NCBI RefSeq assembly: GCF_958431955.1
Contig: NZ_CAUASN010000022.1
Coordinates: forward strand, 1-39,940
DNA from: an uncultured Adlercreutzia sp.
Lineage (GTDB): Bacteria > Actinomycetota > Coriobacteriia > Coriobacteriales > Eggerthellaceae
Length of the DNA stretch: 39,940 nucleotides
Reading direction: 5' to 3'
The notes beneath the pieces were generated by a model. That model did no database searches, was not told the origin of the DNA, and worked only from the letters and a program-made list of their open reading frames with translations. Positions 24,670 to 32,143 of this stretch are shown here, in pieces; positions within the stretch are counted from its first letter, which is position 1, and each line of letters starts with the position of its first letter. The position numbers were made by a program, and so were the translations under genes.

Positions 24670-25617
24670 CTACTTCCAGCCGTAGCGGTCGCGCATGGCT
24701 TCGGCGCGGCCCTTCGACAGAGGCAGCGAGGTATGCGCCGCATCGGACAGCACGAGATTGAAGGTGTTGCGCGTGTAGCGCTCCACGCGGGACACCTTCT
24801 GCACGTTCACGATATAGGAGCGGTGGCAGCGGAAGAACCCGAAGCGGGTAAGCTCAGCCTCCAGCTCGTCCATGGTGAGGCTCGTCGGGTACAGCTCGCC
24901 GCGTACGCTCGCGTAGTTCACCCGGTTGGCGCTCTCGATGAAGTCGATGTCGCGCGGATCGAGCAGCAGCGTGGCGTCTCCGGCCTTCACGGCGATCTTG
25001 CACACGCGCACCTCGTCGGAGAAGCCGTCATCTCCCTCGACGCCCGCCTCCTCCACATCGGCCGCAATCAGGCGGCCCTCCTCTTCCCAAAACGCGCGAC
25101 CCGGCATAAGTAACGCCTCGCGCAGGGGCTGGCCCACGGTAACGAATACGGTGCCGGCCTCGTGGCGCTCGGCGATCCACGCCAGCACGAGGGCACGGGA
25201 GGCAGCACCCAAATCCAGCAGGGGCCGCTCGCAGAAGCACAGCTCCGGCTCGAAGAGACTCATGCGGGCGAAGGAGAGCAGGGCGCGCTGCTCGGGGGTA
25301 AGCTTCGCCACTAGGGTGCGCGCGCTTTCCTCCAGGGCGAAGTGGGTCAGGGCATCCTCGGCCGCCGCATTGTCCCGCCTGGCGAGGCGGGCGAAGAAGC
25401 GCAGGTAGGACCGAACGGTATCGCGGTCGAAGCCGCCGTCGTCCTCCAGGAAGTAGGCGCCGCGCCGAGCGCCCTGCGCCTCAATGGCAGCCTGGCGGGC
25501 GCGCAGGCTCGTCTCGCGGGCGCATTCCACATGCACGCTGCGACACGCCTGACCCGCCTCCGCGCGGACGAGCTCCTCGATGGAGGAGTATTCGGTAGGA
25601 AATGTCTCTGAGGCCAT
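24670..25617 (-). CDS. LytTR-family regulator fused to a degenerate ABC ATPase-like domain
   Basis: 315 residues from the ATG at 25617 (GGAAGAG upstream). The C-terminal ~110 residues are a LytTR DNA-binding domain: DIDFIESANRVNYASVRGELY, FFRCHRSYIVNVQKVSRVERY. Residues ~20-190 look like the second half of an ABC ATPase: KLTPEQRALLSFARMSLFEP in place of the signature, then FCERPLLDLGAASRA in place of Walker B and D-loop. No Walker A is present, so it is probably not an active ATPase. No receiver domain or phosphorylation site was seen. It stands upstream of the ABC operon on the same strand and divergent from a permease gene, and likely regulates both. Confidence 0.85.
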   Translation of the reverse strand: MASETFPTEYSSIEELVRAEAGQACRSVHVECARETSLRARQAAIEAQGARRGAYFLEDDGGFDRDTVRSYLRFFARLARRDNAAAEDALTHFALEESARTLVAKLTPEQRALLSFARMSLFEPELCFCERPLLDLGAASRALVLAWIAERHEAGTVFVTVGQPLREALLMPGRAFWEEEGRLIAADVEEAGVEGDDGFSDEVRVCKIAVKAGDATLLLDPRDIDFIESANRVNYASVRGELYPTSLTMDELEAELTRFGFFRCHRSYIVNVQKVSRVERYTRNTFNLVLSDAAHTSLPLSKGRAEAMRDRYGWK

Positions 25618-25649
25618 GGCTTCTCTTCCGGGTCGGTTGCGCCGTTTAT

Positions 25650-25655
25650 TATAAT
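25650..25655 (+). promoter_or_regulatory. -10 box of the divergent permease gene
   Basis: TATAAT within TTTATTATAATGG, in the 72-bp gap between the LytTR gene and the permease. No good -35 is seen. Because this box overlaps an in-frame ATG at 25654, it supports the later start at 25690. Confidence 0.4.
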
Positions 25656-25689
25656 GGCGACCGAGAAGATAAGGGAAAGAAAGGCGCCT

Positions 25690-26445
25690 ATGGACCAACA
25701 GGGGCACACGACGCTGCGCATTATCGGTGCGCTCATCGCGCGCGATGCGGGCTGCGCCCTGCGCAATCCCACAGTGCTTTTGTGCGCCGTGGTGGCCGTC
25801 GCCTTCTCGTGGTTCTTCGGGGCCATGCTGGCCGACGAGGCGGCCGCAGCCTCCGACTTCGGCGCCTTCCTCATGGCCTTCGCGGCGATCCTTCCCACCC
25901 TGGAGGCGGGCGGGGTCGTCACGCTGTTCGTCATGAGCGAGGAGGACGCCCGCGGCACCTATGACGTCATGTTGCGCGGCGGCGCGAGCCTGGGGGCCAT
26001 CGTGACGGCGAAGGTGATCGTCGGCGCCGTGGGCTGCGCGGTGCTCGTGCCCCTGTGCCTGGCGCTTGTGGGCGCACCAATCGCAGGACTCGCTCCCGCG
26101 GCGCTGCTGGCGGGCGCGGGCAGCCTTCCTGTGCTCATGCTCTTCTGCGGGTGCGGCCTGCGCGCCGCCGACCAGATGCGCACGAACGGATGGTCCTGGC
26201 CCCTCGTCGTTGCCGGGATGCTGCCACTGCTCGGTGCGATGGGGCCGCAGTGGGCGCCGCTCGTCGCAGTGAGCCCCCTGGGATTTCTCGCCGGCAGCTG
26301 CACGGCGGCAGCCACGGGAATGCCCGACGCGCTGGGCCTTCCCCTTCCGGCCCTCGCGGCCAACCTCGTCGTCTGGCTGGCCCTGGCCGCCCTCTGGCTG
26401 CGCCGCTCCATGGGCTCATGGCGCAGCGCCCGGAAAGCGCGCTAG
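25690..26445 (+). CDS. ABC-2/CcmB-like permease without its own ATPase
   Basis: 251 residues with about six TM helices. The N-terminus LRIIGALIARDAGCALRNPTVLLCAVVAV resembles the start of the permease at 22651-23424 (LSALIAKDAVDLVKNPTMILCVLMPV), and MSEEDARGTYDVMLRGGASLGAIVTAK matches its coupling block, so the two are paralogues. It may share the ATPase at 23424-24269 to make a heterodimeric exporter. I chose the ATG at 25690 after GGGAAAGAAAGG. Its stop overlaps the glmM stop tail to tail in CTAG. Confidence 0.8.
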   Translation: MDQQGHTTLRIIGALIARDAGCALRNPTVLLCAVVAVAFSWFFGAMLADEAAAASDFGAFLMAFAAILPTLEAGGVVTLFVMSEEDARGTYDVMLRGGASLGAIVTAKVIVGAVGCAVLVPLCLALVGAPIAGLAPAALLAGAGSLPVLMLFCGCGLRAADQMRTNGWSWPLVVAGMLPLLGAMGPQWAPLVAVSPLGFLAGSCTAAATGMPDALGLPLPALAANLVVWLALAALWLRRSMGSWRSARKAR

Positions 26446-27872
26446 ACGCAGGCCTCCACCACGGCGGCGATGGCTCGGGCGTGCTCGCGGGCAGCGGCCG
26501 GGTCCACCGCCTCCACCATCACGCGCACCACCGGCTCGGTGCCGCTTGGACGCAAGAGCACGCGGCCGTCGTCGCCCAGGGCCTCCTCGGCCGCGGCCAC
26601 GGCGGCGGCCACCTCGGCGCTGCCGTCCACGGCGTGCTTGTCGGCGACGCGCACGTTGATGAGGGTCTGGGGCATCTTCTCCATCACGCGGATGGCCTCG
26701 CCCACGGGCTTGCCGGAACGCAGCACTGCGGCCAAGAACTGGCAGGCCGTCATGAGTCCGTCGCCGGTGGAGTTGTGCTCGAGCAGGATCATATGGCCCG
26801 ACTGCTCGCCGCCGATGGAGTAGCCGTGCTCGCGCATGGCCTCCAGCACGTAGCGGTCGCCCACCTTCGTCTGCACCACCTCGATGCCGGCCTCGCGCAT
26901 GGCGCGCACGAAGCCGAAGTTCGCCATGACCGTGGACACCACGGCATCACCCGCCAGCACACCGCGCTCGCGCATATCGAGCGCGCAGACGGCCTCCACC
27001 ATGTCGCCGTCCACCACGGTGCCGTCGGGACACATGATCATCACGCGGTCGGCGTCGCCGTCGTGGGCGATGCCTACATCGGCGCCGCTCTCGGCCATGA
27101 GCGCGCGCAGGGGCTCCAGATGGGTGGAGCCGCACTGCACGTTGATGTCCATGCCGTTGAAGTCGTCGTTGATGACCGTCACCTCGGCGCCGAGGCGGCG
27201 CAGGGCCTCGGGGCTCGTGAGCGCCGAGGCGCCGTGGCCCGTGTCGAGCGCGATGGACAGGCCCGAGAAATCGAGTCCCTGGTTCTGAATGGAGCGCACC
27301 ACGTGGTCGATGTAGATCTCGCAGGCCTGCTCCAGAGGCACCGTCACGCCGAGGGAGCCGCCCGAGGGCATGTTGATCTCGGAGGCGATGTAGGTGAGCG
27401 CGTCGGCCGGGGCGCCCTCGACCGCCGAGGTGCGCGCGGCCGCATCGGCCACGGAGCGGGCCTCGGCCACCTGGCCCTCCAGGCCTCCCGCGGCGATGAA
27501 CGCCTCGATGTCGTCCTCCACGGCGTCGGGCAGCTTGAAGCCCTGGGCGTCGAAGAGCTTGATGCCGTTGTACTCCGGCGGGTTGTGGGAGGCTGAGATG
27601 ACCGCACCGCCCGCAGCCCTCATCTCGCGCACGAGCAGGGCCACGCCCGGCGTGGGGATGACGCCGGCCACGAGCGCCGTGCCGCCCGCGCTCATGATAC
27701 CGGCCACCATGGCCGCCTCCAGCATGTCGCCGGAAAGGCGCGTATCCTTGCCCACCACGATGGTCTTGCCCAGGAAGGTAGCGGCAGCCTGGCCCAAACG
27801 GTAGGCAAGCTCGCAGGTCAGCTCGACGTTCGCGATGCCGCGCACGCCGTCGGTTCCAAACAGTCGGGCCAT
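26442..27872 (-). CDS. glmM: Phosphoglucosamine mutase
   Basis: 476 residues. Converts glucosamine-6-phosphate to glucosamine-1-phosphate for cell-wall UDP-GlcNAc. It begins MARLFGTDGVRGIAN and has the phosphoserine loop ISASHNPPEYNGIK (Ser95), the metal loop DGDADRVM and the sugar-binding GGEQSGHMI; the phosphate-binding RPSGTEPVVRVMVE is near the end. It is about 25-30 residues longer than usual, with an insert near ALTYIASEINMPSGGSLGV (about 145-165). The start is one base after the hisE stop, so they are co-transcribed. Confidence 0.96.
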   Translation of the reverse strand: MARLFGTDGVRGIANVELTCELAYRLGQAAATFLGKTIVVGKDTRLSGDMLEAAMVAGIMSAGGTALVAGVIPTPGVALLVREMRAAGGAVISASHNPPEYNGIKLFDAQGFKLPDAVEDDIEAFIAAGGLEGQVAEARSVADAAARTSAVEGAPADALTYIASEINMPSGGSLGVTVPLEQACEIYIDHVVRSIQNQGLDFSGLSIALDTGHGASALTSPEALRRLGAEVTVINDDFNGMDINVQCGSTHLEPLRALMAESGADVGIAHDGDADRVMIMCPDGTVVDGDMVEAVCALDMRERGVLAGDAVVSTVMANFGFVRAMREAGIEVVQTKVGDRYVLEAMREHGYSIGGEQSGHMILLEHNSTGDGLMTACQFLAAVLRSGKPVGEAIRVMEKMPQTLINVRVADKHAVDGSAEVAAAVAAAEEALGDDGRVLLRPSGTEPVVRVMVEAVDPAAAREHARAIAAVVEACV

Positions 27873-27873
27873 G

Positions 27874-28386
27874 TTACTTTCCTCTTCTCACGTATTCCCC
27901 GTGCAGGCGCACGGCGCCGGCGGGGCGCTCCTCGTCGGTCATGCGGTTGTTCAACTCGGCGGCGAACTCGTCGAGCGAGATGCCGTAGCGCTCAAGTACT
28001 ACCAGCAAATGATACACCACGTCGGCGGCTTCGTAGCGCAGGTGGTCCACCGCCTCGCCGTACTCGGGCGGAAGCTGCACCGAAAGGGGCTCGTCGGCAG
28101 CATCGGCGACCGCGGCCCCATCATCGGCGGCCTGCAAGGCCACGGCCGCGGCGAGCGACGAGGTGGCCCAGCCCTCCACGTCCTTGGCGGCCAGGGCCAC
28201 TTCCCCGGCTTCTTCCATGACCTTCTTCAGCACGCTATCCACGTTGCCGGCCAGAAGCCGATGGGTGTAGCTCGTCTCGTCGGCCTCACGCCGGGCGGCA
28301 ATGGTGGCACCGAGCGCCTCCAACGTGACGCCGATCTGCGAGACGGGCGCCACCTCGCCTTCGGGAATGTACGTCTTATCAACCAT
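27874..28386 (-). CDS. hisE: Phosphoribosyl-ATP pyrophosphatase with an internal insert
   Basis: 170 residues; usual HisE is about 90-110. It hydrolyses PR-ATP in histidine synthesis. Family blocks are SYTHRLLAGNVDSVLKKVMEEAGEVALAAKD and YEAADVVYHLLVVLERYGISLDE; the acidic EE..E and E..D residues bind metal. About 50 residues, Ala/Asp-rich, lie between these blocks where the normal protein has only a few. I prefer the ATG at 28386 because an upstream ATG (28419) overlaps a -10 box. The RBS is weak. No other his gene is in the window. Confidence 0.85.
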   Translation of the reverse strand: MVDKTYIPEGEVAPVSQIGVTLEALGATIAARREADETSYTHRLLAGNVDSVLKKVMEEAGEVALAAKDVEGWATSSLAAAVALQAADDGAAVADAADEPLSVQLPPEYGEAVDHLRYEAADVVYHLLVVLERYGISLDEFAAELNNRMTDEERPAGAVRLHGEYVRRGK

Positions 28387-28433
28387 AGGTGACACTGCTT
28401 TCTCTTCGCAGGCGAGCATGCTATAATGCAGAT

Positions 28434-28525
28434 ACCGGCAAAGCCCGAGTGACCTTACACTCTGGTCGGGCGGCGCAGGTTGTTTTGATTAGGGGTTAGT
28501 GGCAGCTAGCCCCTATTCTTTTCTT
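28434..28525 (+). ncRNA. Predicted antisense RNA of a type I toxin-antitoxin-like locus
   Basis: An extended -10, TGCTATAAT (28419-28427), on the plus strand would start RNA near 28434. It has a hairpin with GCCCGA/TCGGGC ends (28443-28471) and ends in a clear intrinsic terminator at 28490-28525. The RNA of about 90 nt is complementary to the last codons and the 3' UTR of the small TM peptide gene on the minus strand. Promoter, size and terminator fit a type I antitoxin; function is inferred. Confidence 0.6.
28490..28525 (+). terminator. Terminator of the antisense RNA
   Basis: TAGGGGTTAG (28490-28499) pairs with CTAGCCCCTA (28506-28515) over 10 bp, one G-U pair, and is followed by TTCTTTTCTT. 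Confidence 0.85.
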
Positions 28526-28638
28526 CCCACGACATCCTCGCGTTTATCCTCCCTCCATGTTTTCCATACCTCAAGTATGAAAGCGGCGATGGTCGAAACC
28601 ATCGTCAGCACGTTAAGAGCTTCCAGGATTATCTCCAT
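28513..28638 (-). CDS. Small hydrophobic peptide, candidate type I toxin
   Basis: 41 residues. It reads MEIILEALNVLTMVSTIAAF, then ILEVWKTW, then a highly charged tail ending VGRKE. One TM helix plus a charged cytosolic tail is the plan of Fst/TxpA/holin-like type I toxins. AGGAG lies 10 bases before the ATG. The stop codon overlaps the terminator of the opposite-strand RNA. No close sequence family can be claimed. A possible -10 (TATCAT, near 28693) lies upstream. Function is inferred from layout and size. Confidence 0.65.
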   Translation of the reverse strand: MEIILEALNVLTMVSTIAAFILEVWKTWREDKREDVVGRKE

Positions 28639-28712
28639 AGGCAACACTCCTCTCGAAGCGCCGCCCACGTTCGGACTTTGCCAGCCTGCCTATGATACCC
28701 GTACGACAAGAA

Positions 28713-28738
28713 GAAGGTGACCCGCGCGGGCCACCTTC
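28713..28738 (-). terminator. Hairpin after the second flavoprotein gene
   Basis: GAAGGTG pairs with CACCTTC around a second palindrome CCCGCGCGGG. On the minus strand it is followed by TTCTTGTC. It lies 40 bp after the flavoprotein stop and upstream of the small peptide gene. Confidence 0.55.
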
Positions 28739-28778
28739 TCCAAATCACTTAATGCGAATGTGTACCAGTCGCCACTAA

Positions 28779-30584
28779 CTATCCGTTTGAAGTGGCCCCG
28801 TCGCCGAATTCGGCGAGAATGCCGCCAGCCGCCATATAGCCTCCCACAAACGCCAAGCCCAAGTCGGCGTACATACCCGTCAGGGGCTTACCCGCAGGAT
28901 TCCCATCGCCCGCCGATCCGCCAGCCGTATGCCATCCCGCATAGAGACCGGGAATAACGGCGCCATCGATAGAAACAACCTGCATACTCGGATTAACGCG
29001 CAAGCCGCATTTTGAGCCGAACACATGACCGCCCAAGGCTGCACCGTAGTAGGGCGGTTCATTGACGGGAATCATCCATTCGGGCAGATAGGGATAGGTG
29101 GGCATATAATCCTCCCCCTCTGCGCATGCCTCGTTCCAACGAGCCACAGCGTTCACGAGCACACCCCGGCCAAGCCCCAAGGACTCCTCCAACTCTTCAA
29201 TGGTATCGCACTTTTTGATAGCACCGCCCTCGACCATCATCTCAAAGCCCGTATGCCAATCACGCAGCCACTCGGGAACGCGGTCGATGAGGGGATCGTC
29301 CTCAGCTACGATTTTCGCCTTGCGGCAGATAACCTGGCCGAAATAGTTGCCCATCACCAGCTGATCGAATTTCGAATCGAAAACGCAGTAAGTCTTCCCG
29401 CCCGGCTGGGACATCTCGATGGCAGCCGTTTCGCACAAACCGTGGGATCCGGGTGCGGCATTGGGATCGTAAGGATACGTCGTCGCCGATGTGGAGATGT
29501 ATGGAACGCGCTGACCATTACGGTTGATGCGCAGCCACGGCTGCCGAAGCGCCTGATTGCCGTCCTTGTTAATGTGAGCATCCATCTCGGTATCGTACTC
29601 ATCGTACTCGACCCACCACACTCCGCCATCGAAGGCGCCCGTGGAATCATAGCCCGCAAGGTCGGCTCCAACCCCCTGGCCCATGCGAATGCACTCGCCC
29701 GTGCCATTGGGCGGCGTCGCAATGTTGGCAATACCCCGCAACGCCGTTGGCGAGTACTTGGACATCATGGCGCGATTGATCTCCATACCGCCAGCTGTTA
29801 GCAGCACCGCTTTGGAAGCCTTAATGTGCTGCTTCGCACCCTCGGAGGTCACCAGAACGCCTTGCACGCGTTCTCCGTCATACACCAAGGCCTCCACGGT
29901 GCAGTTTGTACGGAACTCAGCACCCTCCGCCTGCGCCCTCTCCGTCAATAGCTGCATAGGAACCAGATTGACGTTAATGCCATTGGTAGGCGTCGACATC
30001 CCTTCCCACTCCAAAAGCCCAGCGCCGGCAGGAGATGGGTTCATGGGAACCCACTTCGCATCGGCCTTTTCAATCATCCAATCGATGCACTTCGGACCCT
30101 CAACCGCCATGGCGCGCAGAAGTTCCGGGTCGCCCGTGTTCTGCTGGCAATCGAGCATGAACTCGACAATGCCATCAACATCGTACGGATAGCTCGGGTA
30201 AGCCCACTGGTTCGCCTCGGCCTGAGCATGACCTCCGAAATTCGAGAACACCGAGGAATGTTTCGAATTGCCCCCGAGCTCGCCAAGACGCTCGAGCACA
30301 AGAGGACAATAGCCCGCCTGAGCGAGACGAATGGCCGCATTTACGCCGCCCGCTCCCGAGCCAACGATTACCACATCGACTTCCTCATCCCAGCCTTCGG
30401 GCACCGCCACCGGGTCGATAGGCGCCCGGGCCGCCTCGAACGCATCGCGTTCATCGCCAGCCGCCCCCGGAGTCGACAGCGTCTGCTCGCCCGGTGCGCA
30501 GCCAACCGCACCCGCAACCGCCACGACGCCGCCCAACAATGCAGATCCCTTCAAAAAGCTCCGTCGATCCATGCTCGTCATCAT
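28779..30584 (-). CDS. Secreted FAD-dependent reductase (fumarate reductase/SdhA-type), second system
   Basis: 601 residues from the ATG at 30584 (AAAGGGG upstream). A twin-arginine signal MDRRSFLKG is followed by a lipobox-like AVGC. The FAD fold is VDVVIVGSGAGGVNAAIRLAQAG (about 70-92), GGNSKHSSVFSNFGG follows, and the C-terminal FAD block is GLYAGWHTAGGSAGDGNPAGK. There is no FMN domain or FMN lipoprotein next to it, unlike the system at 3.5-5.5 kb. The substrate is unknown. It is divergent from a LysR gene, the likely regulator. Its GC content is a little lower than that of neighbouring operons. Confidence 0.85.
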   Translation of the reverse strand: MMTSMDRRSFLKGSALLGGVVAVAGAVGCAPGEQTLSTPGAAGDERDAFEAARAPIDPVAVPEGWDEEVDVVIVGSGAGGVNAAIRLAQAGYCPLVLERLGELGGNSKHSSVFSNFGGHAQAEANQWAYPSYPYDVDGIVEFMLDCQQNTGDPELLRAMAVEGPKCIDWMIEKADAKWVPMNPSPAGAGLLEWEGMSTPTNGINVNLVPMQLLTERAQAEGAEFRTNCTVEALVYDGERVQGVLVTSEGAKQHIKASKAVLLTAGGMEINRAMMSKYSPTALRGIANIATPPNGTGECIRMGQGVGADLAGYDSTGAFDGGVWWVEYDEYDTEMDAHINKDGNQALRQPWLRINRNGQRVPYISTSATTYPYDPNAAPGSHGLCETAAIEMSQPGGKTYCVFDSKFDQLVMGNYFGQVICRKAKIVAEDDPLIDRVPEWLRDWHTGFEMMVEGGAIKKCDTIEELEESLGLGRGVLVNAVARWNEACAEGEDYMPTYPYLPEWMIPVNEPPYYGAALGGHVFGSKCGLRVNPSMQVVSIDGAVIPGLYAGWHTAGGSAGDGNPAGKPLTGMYADLGLAFVGGYMAAGGILAEFGDGATSNG

Positions 30585-30844
30585 GAAACCCCTTTCCCAA
30601 TACTCCTCCAATACCAGAGGCCTCGCTTGGCTCGGCCTCTCCTTGCTCCACCATAAGCGAGTCCCCTAGGCTTTCTCTGGACAAACAGCGGCCACCCTTG
30701 CACGAAACAGCTACCCCGTGACAAAAATTCCTACAGCACCGCAACTTCTTTCTTCGAAAGGCGGAGTCGACGCTGCGTAATATGCGATAGTAGCTACCGA
30801 AATGACCGTTTTGGCGCCAAGAAGGGCCGCGGAAAGGATGCCGT
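30585..30844. promoter_or_regulatory. Divergent promoter region, flavoprotein and LysR
   Basis: 260 bp without a gene. GCGTAATATGCGATAGTAGC (near 30775-30794) is AT-rich and partly symmetrical, as LysR sites often are. No sigma-70 promoter is convincing. The TATTGCGGAAA motif of the other two operons is absent. Confidence 0.3.
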
Positions 30845-31774
30845 ATGGACATGCGACAACTGAGGGAATACCTCGTCTTCGCAGAAGAGTTAAACTACTC
30901 ACTAGCGGCAAAGCGGCTCTTCGTTTCCCGCCCAGCCCTTGCCGCCCATCTGGCAGAGCTGGAAGATGAGCTCAACTGCCAGCTGATAAACAAGCACGGC
31001 GGCCGAGCCTCTCTCACCACTGCAGGCAGACAATTCGTCGATGTGGCCCAGCGCTTCACAGACGAATGGGATGCGATTGTCGACACTTACAGCCACCTCA
31101 CCGACAACCTCATTGCCGTAAAAATATCTGCCTCGAACCTCCCCTGGATTGAATCTGAGCTCTTCGCGGCTCGGCGAGCGCTCCAAGAAAGCCACCCCGA
31201 AAAGCAACTGTCCATCGTGATAGAAAACGGCCCTTTAAGCACCGCTGACGCCCTTGCAGCAGACGAGAACCGCATTATTGTTGCCGGCTATAAGCAAGGG
31301 AGTCCGGCAAACCCCCTGGATTCCCCGCTTATCAAAGGGTTCAAAGTCAGCACGGAGAAAATCCTCCTCCTGGTCGCCCAGAGCAACCCTCTCTTCAAGA
31401 GAGACATCCTCTGCGCAGCTGACCTGTCCGGCTCAACGCTTCTCGTTCCACCCGATATATACGCCGGCTACCAGAGAGACCATATGACCGAGCGCTTCGC
31501 CTCTCATGGCGCAGACATTGCCATCACCACCATGAGCTTCTCTGATCACTTCGAGTACTTTTCGCACGACTTCGGTCAGAGCATCGGCATTGCGCCCACA
31601 ACTCTTCTGCCGCGATTCGGCATCGAGCAAAGGCCCGACCTTAAGACCTTCTCTCTAGCGGACATGGACATCTCGTCGGATTTTTACGTTCTCTTCAACC
31701 GCAATTTCGTGGAAACCGAGAACGGCAGGCTCCTCTACGACGAGATGCATCGAGCCGCCAACCAATCGCGCTAG
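30845..31774 (+). CDS. LysR-family transcription regulator
   Basis: 309 residues. The N-terminal winged HTH is classic: MRQLREYLVFAEELNYSLAA and KRLFVSRPALAAHLAELEDEL (about 3-43), then a linker helix and a two-lobed effector domain. RBS AAAGGAT. It is divergent from the flavoprotein gene at 28779-30584, so it probably senses that enzyme's substrate. Its end lies 8 bp from the end of the convergent ATPase relic. Confidence 0.92.
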   Translation: MDMRQLREYLVFAEELNYSLAAKRLFVSRPALAAHLAELEDELNCQLINKHGGRASLTTAGRQFVDVAQRFTDEWDAIVDTYSHLTDNLIAVKISASNLPWIESELFAARRALQESHPEKQLSIVIENGPLSTADALAADENRIIVAGYKQGSPANPLDSPLIKGFKVSTEKILLLVAQSNPLFKRDILCAADLSGSTLLVPPDIYAGYQRDHMTERFASHGADIAITTMSFSDHFEYFSHDFGQSIGIAPTTLLPRFGIEQRPDLKTFSLADMDISSDFYVLFNRNFVETENGRLLYDEMHRAANQSR

Positions 31775-31782
31775 GACTCACT

Positions 31783-32073
31783 CTACAGACCCATCTCGTC
31801 CAGCAAATCAGCGCGGTGGGCGTTCAGGTAGTCTGCCATGTACGGGATGGCGAACTCTATCTCGCCGCGAGCTCGCGATTCGACGACGTTCTCCTTGATG
31901 AGGCGGCTGCGATACGAGTTCAGCTCTGTCAGCCGCATCAACCGCTCAGGGGCACCCGGGCCATTGCCCATACCGTCGACAAAGGCCTCCACGATAGCGT
32001 CGCGACCGATGAGCTCGGGCGGCATCTTCCCTGCTGTCGGCTTGAACGGATTCATAAAACCCCACTTCACCAT
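31783..32073 (-). pseudogene. Internally deleted AAA ATPase gene
   Basis: 96 codons. The first ~45 (MNPFKPTAGKMPPELIGRDA, then FVDGMGNGPGAPERLMRLT) match the N-terminus of the ~400-residue ATPases that continue with a Walker A loop such as GxRGxGKT. The next residues (ELNSYRSRLIKENVVESRARG, then EIEFAIPYMADYL) match the winged-helix C-terminus of the same family. The whole ATP-binding core is missing and the joint is in frame. It might still make a small protein. Translation could begin at 32073 or, with a better RBS (GTGGGG), at 32055. Confidence 0.65.
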
Positions 32074-32077
32074 AGCT

Positions 32078-32106
32078 TTATAGCAAATTATAGCAAATTA
32101 TAGCAG
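32078..32106 (-). repeat. Tandem 10-bp repeats that form stacked extended -10 boxes
   Basis: TTATAGCAAA units at a 10-bp period. On the minus strand they read TGCTATAATT twice and then TGCTATAAAG, so two perfect extended -10 boxes and a third near-match stand one helical turn apart just before the ATPase relic. Confidence 0.7.
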
Positions 32107-32143
32107 TGGGAGGGTGCGAGACCGAGACAGCAGGCCGAACCGA

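Noticed and set aside
24315..24743. 142-codon minus frame with a hydrophobic stretch between LytTR and the small TM protein
   Set aside because: It overlaps both real genes in another frame, and is Arg-rich elsewhere; likely chance.
28499..28720. 73-codon plus-strand frame over the small peptide gene
   Set aside because: No RBS, composition not protein-like, and it starts inside the terminator of the antisense RNA.
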